Of a DNA stretch of 17,553 bases, positions 13,643 to 17,553 are shown piece after piece (the first letter of the stretch is position 1; the number at the start of each line of letters is the position of its first letter). Source of the stretch: Acidimicrobiales bacterium. GTDB taxonomy: Bacteria; Actinomycetota; Acidimicrobiia; Acidimicrobiales; Palsa-688. The stretch spans positions 1 to 17,553 of the forward strand of contig JASHVH010000425.1 in the NCBI GenBank assembly GCA_030039575.1. Direction: 5' to 3'. The translations under genes and the position numbers were made by a program. Under the pieces are notes generated by a model. The model searched no databases and was not told the DNA's origin. It saw nothing but the letters and a program-made list of their open reading frames with translations.

Positions 13643-14346
13643 GGGACGAGGCTCGCCGGGCGGGGGCCAAGCCAAGACTGGTGGCCCTGTTGAGCGTGCT
13701 GGCCGCCAGCGTTATGCTCCTGGCCGCCTGTGGGGGCAGCCCGGGTAACTCGGGCAATGCGGCCGTCGCCCACCTGGGGACCAGCACTACGACTAAAGCG
13801 TCGAGCTCGCAAGGTGGCAGTGCCCAACCGGGTGGGAGCTCAGGAGTGAGCGGCGGTCCTGGACCGGGTGGCGGGCCCGTGCAGGGAGGGGCCATGAGCG
13901 ACCCGGGGGCCAGCCAGACCCAGCTGGTGGCCTTCGCCCACTGCGTGCAAACCCACGGGGTGCCCAACTTCCCAGAGCCCAACGGCCAGGGCGTGTTCTC
14001 GATGAACGGCATAAACCAGGGCTCGCCGAGTTTCCGCGCTGCCACTAACAGCTGCAGCCACCTCTTGCCGAACGGCGGCCGGCCGACTGCCGCGCAGGAG
14101 GCACAGAACGTCGCTCAGGCGCTCGAATTCTCCCGGTGCATGCGCGCCCATGGCATCGCCGACTTCCCCGACCCCCAGATTTCGAACGGGGGCGCCGACA
14201 TCAGCATCCATCTGCAGGCCGGCCAGGGCAGCGACTTAAACCCTCAAACTCCCCAGTTCCAGGCGGCCCAACGGGCCTGTGGCGGCCCTGGGGGCGGGCC
14301 TCCAGGCGGCGGCCCCAAGCCCTCGGCCCACGGTGGCGCCAAATGA
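13639..14346 (+). CDS. Secreted lipoprotein with duplicated CMxxHG/FPxP modules (paralogue D)
   Basis: This 235-residue protein starts inside the stop of paralogue C (ATGA overlap), with no promoter of its own. The signal peptide is shorter at the front (MRDEARRAGAKPRLVALL) and ends in lipobox LLAAC (Cys31), followed by NAAVAHLGTSTTT and a Gly/Pro linker. Module 1 has Val in place of Met (CVQTHGVPNFPEP, Cys102) and closes at NSCSHLLPNG (Cys139). Module 2 runs CMRAHGIADFPDP (Cys167) to RACGGPGGG (Cys214). It keeps the ISNGGA segment shared with B. The tail is Gly/Pro-rich. Same proposed role as B and C: an envelope-anchored substrate-binding, sensing or redox module of unknown ligand. Confidence 0.87.
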   Translation: MRDEARRAGAKPRLVALLSVLAASVMLLAACGGSPGNSGNAAVAHLGTSTTTKASSSQGGSAQPGGSSGVSGGPGPGGGPVQGGAMSDPGASQTQLVAFAHCVQTHGVPNFPEPNGQGVFSMNGINQGSPSFRAATNSCSHLLPNGGRPTAAQEAQNVAQALEFSRCMRAHGIADFPDPQISNGGADISIHLQAGQGSDLNPQTPQFQAAQRACGGPGGGPPGGGPKPSAHGGAK

Positions 14347-14449
14347 GGAGAGAGACCAATCAGGCGCGCGGCCAAATCGTCAGCTCGTCGGGGAATATAC
14401 TCAGTAGCATCCTGAGGAAGCCTCATAAAGGCGGATCCTCGTGTCGGGT

Positions 14450-14484
14450 GTTGCAAAACCGTAACTGCGTTGCGACCTTGCAAC
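14450..14484. promoter_or_regulatory. Cluster of GTTGCAA-type repeats upstream of lipoprotein E
   Basis: Three related heptamers occur: GTTGCAA (14450-14456), GTTGCGA (14469-14475) and the inverse TTGCAAC (14478-14484). They lie about 100 bp before the ATG at 14582, in the 235-bp gap after paralogue D. The gap also holds one GTAACTG (14461-14467) resembling a TCS half-site, but not the 11-10-11 series. No convincing -10 box was found. A different regulator may act here. Confidence 0.3.
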
Positions 14485-14581
14485 ATCGGCTTTCTCACAA
14501 TGTCGTCATGAGCCTTTTCTCCGGGTCGCGTCCGGGTTTTCCCCAATTCCTTCCCCATCGAGGAGCAAGGACAATGCTCCC

Positions 14582-15271
14582 ATGACACGTCCTCGCCGCA
14601 CTGAACTCCTCACCTCCCACCGACGGAGTTGGACCGCAGGGCTGGCCGTTTTCGCCGTCTCCGCGGTTGCCGTCCTGGCCACGGCCTGCGGCGGCGGTGG
14701 TTCCGGCGGGCCCGGCGGCTCCGCCAATGCCGTCGCTCATCTCGGCACGACTACCACGGTCGCCCACCTCGCCTCGGCTACCACCACGTCGGGCGCCGGC
14801 GCTGCAGCGGGCGCCGGCGCCGCGGCCAGTCCCGGCGGCGGGCCGCCGAACGCCGCCAAGTTGGGCGCCGCCGTGCTGAAGTTCGTCGCCTGCATGCACT
14901 CCCATGGGGTCCCCGACTTCCCCAGCCCGGTCATCAGCGCCAACCAGGTGAGCCTCCATGTCACCCCCAGCGTCGCCGGGTCACCGGACTTCAACTCGGC
15001 TACAGCGGCGTGCCAGCACCTGCTGCCGGCCAAGCCCACGAGCGAGAACATCACGACGGCACAGCAGGCTGACTACGTGAAGGCTGCCCAATGCATGCGG
15101 GCGCACGGCATAAACGGGTTCCCGGACCCGGTCTTCACCAATGGCAACGTCAGGTTCCCTCTGCCTCAGAGCATGAGCGCCGATACTCCCCAGTTCGAGG
15201 CAGCCCGGCATATATGTCAGAACTTGATCCCGAACGGCCTGCCTTATAGCTCGACCGACGAAAACCCATGA
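14582..15271 (+). CDS. Secreted lipoprotein with duplicated CMxxHG/FPxP modules (paralogue E, divergent)
   Basis: This 229-residue protein is the most divergent of the four paralogues at 12116-15271. A basic signal peptide ends in VLATAC (Cys36), then a Gly stretch and NAVAHLGTTTTVAHLASATTT, in which the VAHL motif appears twice. An Ala/Gly linker follows. Module 1 runs CMHSHGVPDFPSP (Cys104) to AACQHLLPA (Cys144); module 2 runs CMRAHGINGFPDP (Cys171) to HICQNLIPNG (Cys212). It lacks the Gly-rich C-terminal tail of B-D. Both His residues are kept. The gene has its own upstream gap (14347-14581) without the TCS operator, so its control may differ. The ribosome site is weak (AAGGA nine nt upstream). 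It is followed by the adaptor gene after 210 bp. Confidence 0.86.
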   Translation: MTRPRRTELLTSHRRSWTAGLAVFAVSAVAVLATACGGGGSGGPGGSANAVAHLGTTTTVAHLASATTTSGAGAAAGAGAAASPGGGPPNAAKLGAAVLKFVACMHSHGVPDFPSPVISANQVSLHVTPSVAGSPDFNSATAACQHLLPAKPTSENITTAQQADYVKAAQCMRAHGINGFPDPVFTNGNVRFPLPQSMSADTPQFEAARHICQNLIPNGLPYSSTDENP

Positions 15272-15380
15272 GGCGCACGGTGTCATTTCCCAGCGATCCC
15301 GAAGCTGTGCGTTACCTCGGCCCGAAAATGCCGGCGTCCCTGACGGCCCCCCAAAGTGGCTCATCCGAGCACGATTTAAG

Positions 15381-15436
15381 GTCACAAAACGGTCACAACC
15401 CCTGTCACCGAAATGTAACCGCTCATCCTGTAAAAC
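15381..15436 (+). promoter_or_regulatory. Four-half-site operator and -10 box for the adaptor gene
   Basis: The half-sites are GTCACAA (15381-15387), GTCACAA (15392-15398), CTGTCAC (15402-15408) and ATGTAAC (15413-15419), spaced 11-10-11 bp. The -10 box TAAAAC (15431-15436) follows after 11 nt. Three half-sites are of the GTCACA type found by TCS1 and one is of the GTAACA type found by TCS2, so either or both regulators could act. The leader would be about 40 nt, ending in GGAGG before the ATG at 15482. Confidence 0.8.
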
Positions 15437-15481
15437 CTGGATTGCCGGCTCCCGGCAATGCCAATGGAGGTCCGCCCACGA

Positions 15482-17553
15482 ATGACTAGCACTCCCCCAG
15501 CCATAACTGAAACGCCGCCCACCGGCACCTCATCGTTGGGAGCGGCCCCGGCGGGAAGCCAGGTGCCCCAGGACCGGCGCAGGCGCCGGCGCAGGTGGGT
15601 GGCCGGCGGCGCCGCCGTTGCCTTGCTCGCGGCCGCAGGCATTGTCGTGGCGGTCACCGACCCGTTCTCGAGCCCATCGAGCTCGAACAACGGTGTGAGC
15701 GACAACGCCTACCCCATCTCGTACGCCAACGTCCAGAAGGAAACGCTCGAAGAACAGACGGAGCAATCGGGCACCCTCACCTACGCCAGCACCAACAACA
15801 CCACCACGACCGCCAACGTGATCCTCCCGGCCGGCACCGCCACGTCCACCATCCAGCAGGAAGAGCAGGCGGTCGCCGGTGAACGCCAGGCCCTCGCAGC
15901 CGACGAGCAAACTCTCCAGTCGACCGAGGCCTCCAACGCCGAGACCCTTTCCCAGGCGGAGCAAGCGATCAGCCAGGACGAGGCCGGCTTGGCGCTGGCC
16001 AACACGGCCGCCTCGCAGGGACTGGCCCAGGACGAGCACTCAGTGGGCGCAGACCAGGCGAGCATCGGCTCGACCAAGACCAGCAACTCCCAGACCCTCG
16101 CCAGCGCCGAGGCGACACTGAGCCAGGACGAGCTGGCCCTGAAGAGCACGGAGACCAGCAACTCTCAGTCGCTGGCCGGGGCCGAACAGGCGGTGAGCCA
16201 GGACGAGGCCTCGCTGAAGAGCACCGAGACCAGCAACTCTCAGTCGCTGGCCGGGGCCGAGGCGGCGGTGAGCCAGGACGAGGCCTCACTGAAGAACACG
16301 GGGACCAGCAACTCTCAGTCGCTGGCCGGGGCCGAGGCGGCCGTGAGCCAGGACGAGGCCTTGCTGAAGAACACCGAGACCAGCGACTCCCAGACCCTGG
16401 CCGGGGCCGAGGCGGCAGTGAGCCAGGACGAGGCTTCGCTGAAGGGCACCGAGACCAGCAATTCCCAATCCCTCACCCAGGCCGAACAGCAGCTGGGCGT
16501 GGCGACCTCAACGCTGGCCGGGGATCAGGCCCAGCTCACCTCGGACGAGGCCAGGCTCTCGGCCGACCAGCAGAAGGAGGCGGCGGACTGCGCCGGCGGT
16601 GGTTCAGCGGCATCCTCGGGCAGTGGTAGTTCCGCGTCCGCGTGCTCCGCCGACGCGGCCCAGGTGGCGTCGGACGAATCCGCCGTCAATAGTGACAAGC
16701 GGACGGTCACCTCTGACAACAACACGGTCCAAGCGGACCAGGCGAGCATCGCCTCGACCAAGACCGGCAACCAGAAGAACCTCCAGTCGGCGCAGGCCCA
16801 GCTGGCCGGGGCACAGGCGGCCGTCACCGCGGACAAGACCAGCAATTTGAAGAACCTCCAACAAGCCGAGGCCAGCCTCGCTTCTGCGCAGGCCGCCGTC
16901 GTGGCGGACCAAACCGGCAACCAGAAGAACCTCCTCCAGGCTGAGGAAGCGTTGCAGAGCGAGCTGGACAGCGCCGCCTCCGACAACACCACCCGCCAGC
17001 AGTCGCTTCAGTCAGTGGAGGACCAGCTGGCCGGGGCGCAGGCGACCGTCACGGCGGACAAGACGGGCAACCAGAAGAACCTCCAGGCGGCCGAGGCGGA
17101 CGTGAACACCGCTCGCACGGCCCTTTCCCAAGATGAGTCTCAGCTGTCCGAGGACCTGGCGGACGCGGCGGTAGGGACGGCTGGGGGGAGCGGGAGCCCG
17201 ACCTACACCTACCTGCCCCAGATCGGCCAGGTGATCGGCCGTGGCCAGGAATTGTTCGCCATCGACGGGCAACCGAGCGTCCTGCTGTACGGGAACGTGA
17301 CCCCGTGGCGGGCGTTCGTGCCCGGGATGTCGCCGGGGGCGGACGTGGCCGCTCTCAACGCCAACCTGGACGCCCTCGGTTATGGCCAGGGCCTCCGGGG
17401 CGAAATGTTCACCGGGGCCACGGAAGCGGCGGTGCTGAAGTTCCAAGCGGCTCACCACATGACCCGCACCGGCCAATTGGCCCTCGGCTCAGTTCTCTTC
17501 GAGCCCGCCCAGGTCGAGGTCAACTCCGTCACCCCGACCATCGGTTCGACTCC
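15482..17553 (+). CDS. Efflux-adaptor-like membrane protein: long alpha-hairpin plus peptidoglycan-binding domain, 3' end outside the window
   Basis: 690 residues are visible, with no stop before the window edge. After an Arg-rich cytoplasmic start comes one membrane helix (about 40-58), then a strand-rich segment (NAYPISYANVQKETLEEQTE, SGTLTY) like the first half of an HlyD/MacA barrel. Residues about 121-368 and 390-560 are Ala/Gln/Ser/Asp/Glu-rich coiled coil in 25-residue repeats. The turn between them is a Gly/Ser loop closed by Cys370 and Cys388. The lipoyl-like second half follows (IGQVIGRGQELFAIDGQPSV), then a PG_binding_1 domain (about 618-668, ADVAALNANLDALGY, AAVLKFQAAHH). Such adaptors normally pair with MacB-like ABC exporters, whose genes would lie downstream. 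The arms are much longer than usual. The promoter carries the TCS operator. ATG 15482 has GGAGG 11 nt upstream. Confidence 0.88.
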   Translation, partial: MTSTPPAITETPPTGTSSLGAAPAGSQVPQDRRRRRRRWVAGGAAVALLAAAGIVVAVTDPFSSPSSSNNGVSDNAYPISYANVQKETLEEQTEQSGTLTYASTNNTTTTANVILPAGTATSTIQQEEQAVAGERQALAADEQTLQSTEASNAETLSQAEQAISQDEAGLALANTAASQGLAQDEHSVGADQASIGSTKTSNSQTLASAEATLSQDELALKSTETSNSQSLAGAEQAVSQDEASLKSTETSNSQSLAGAEAAVSQDEASLKNTGTSNSQSLAGAEAAVSQDEALLKNTETSDSQTLAGAEAAVSQDEASLKGTETSNSQSLTQAEQQLGVATSTLAGDQAQLTSDEARLSADQQKEAADCAGGGSAASSGSGSSASACSADAAQVASDESAVNSDKRTVTSDNNTVQADQASIASTKTGNQKNLQSAQAQLAGAQAAVTADKTSNLKNLQQAEASLASAQAAVVADQTGNQKNLLQAEEALQSELDSAASDNTTRQQSLQSVEDQLAGAQATVTADKTGNQKNLQAAEADVNTARTALSQDESQLSEDLADAAVGTAGGSGSPTYTYLPQIGQVIGRGQELFAIDGQPSVLLYGNVTPWRAFVPGMSPGADVAALNANLDALGYGQGLRGEMFTGATEAAVLKFQAAHHMTRTGQLALGSVLFEPAQVEVNSVTPTIGST
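16079..16453 (+). repeat. Five tandem 75-bp repeats encoding coiled coil (ascending arm of the hairpin)
   Basis: Five consecutive 75-bp units begin at 16079, 16154, 16229, 16304 and 16379. Each encodes 25 residues of the pattern T-S-N-S-Q-S-L-A-G-A-E-A-A-V-S-Q-D-E-A-S then L-K-N-T-E. Units 2-4 are nearly identical in DNA. A sixth, decayed unit starts at 16454. Twenty-five residues equal one 11-residue and two 7-residue coiled-coil steps, so whole units can be gained or lost without breaking the helix phase. Confidence 0.93.
16760..17134 (+). repeat. Five tandem 75-bp repeats encoding coiled coil (returning arm of the hairpin)
   Basis: Units start at 16760, 16835, 16910, 16985 and 17060. The consensus is K-T-G-N-Q-K-N-L-Q-x-A-E-A-x-L-A-x-A-Q-A then A-V-x-A-D. 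They are more diverged from one another than those of the first arm but keep the 25-residue period and the N-x-x-x-L / A-E / A-x-V marks, so both arms probably grew from one ancestral unit. Confidence 0.88.

Noticed and set aside
9253..15271. Cytochrome c-type heme binding in the lipoproteins
   Set aside because: No CxxCH motif is present; the cysteines of a module are 30-50 residues apart.
15530..16992. Several long minus-strand frames opposite the adaptor gene
   Set aside because: They mirror the 75-bp repeats of the adaptor; the plus-strand frame has a membrane helix, coiled coil and peptidoglycan-binding motif.
16079..17134. CRISPR array or DNA-level satellite
   Set aside because: Units are contiguous without spacers, keep the reading frame and encode a coiled coil, so they are protein repeats.

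Overview
The window is high-GC DNA of actinobacterial type. The signs are frequent GTG/TTG starts, leaderless-looking promoters, an ECF sigma factor with a SnoaL-like C-terminal domain, an XRE/NB-ARC/TPR regulator, and lipoproteins without an outer-membrane context. An Acidimicrobiia- or Thermoleophilia-like lineage is my guess; the sequence does not prove it.

Left part (1-6709): a truncated GNAT acetyltransferase gene, about 900 bp of gene-poor DNA with possible gene relics, an ECF sigma factor, a relic of a NarL/DesK-type histidine kinase, a nitronate monooxygenase, a 935-residue XRE/NB-ARC/TPR regulator, and tRNA-Pro(GGG). Every intact gene here is on the minus strand.

Right part (6806-17553): this looks like one functional neighbourhood. 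Two paralogous OmpR-type two-component systems (RR1/HK1, with a small zinc-ribbon membrane protein behind; HK2/RR2) are each transcribed away from a gene for a secreted lipoprotein. Five paralogous lipoproteins are present (9253, 12116, 12926, 13639, 14582). After the lipobox each carries an NAVAHLGTTT-like segment and two copies of a module built as C-M-x-x-H-G...F-P-x-P...C. I know no named family for them. The last gene, open at the window edge, encodes a membrane-anchored efflux-adaptor-like protein with a very long alpha-hairpin made of 25-residue repeats, a Cys-flanked Gly/Ser tip and a peptidoglycan-binding domain.

The strongest new signal is regulatory. The promoters of lipoproteins 9253 and 12116 and of the adaptor carry four 7-bp half-sites spaced 11-10-11 bp, two direct repeats facing two inverted ones, followed after exactly 11 nt by a -10 box. 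Lipoprotein 12926 keeps the promoter-proximal half of this arrangement. The half-sites are GTCACA-like by TCS1 and the adaptor and GTAACA-like by TCS2. This suggests that the two response regulators directly activate the lipoproteins and the adaptor as one envelope-signalling/export regulon. A separate 58-bp repeat element (three arms of GGGGCTGAAAA or its complement) occurs twice, each time behind a gene's 3' end.
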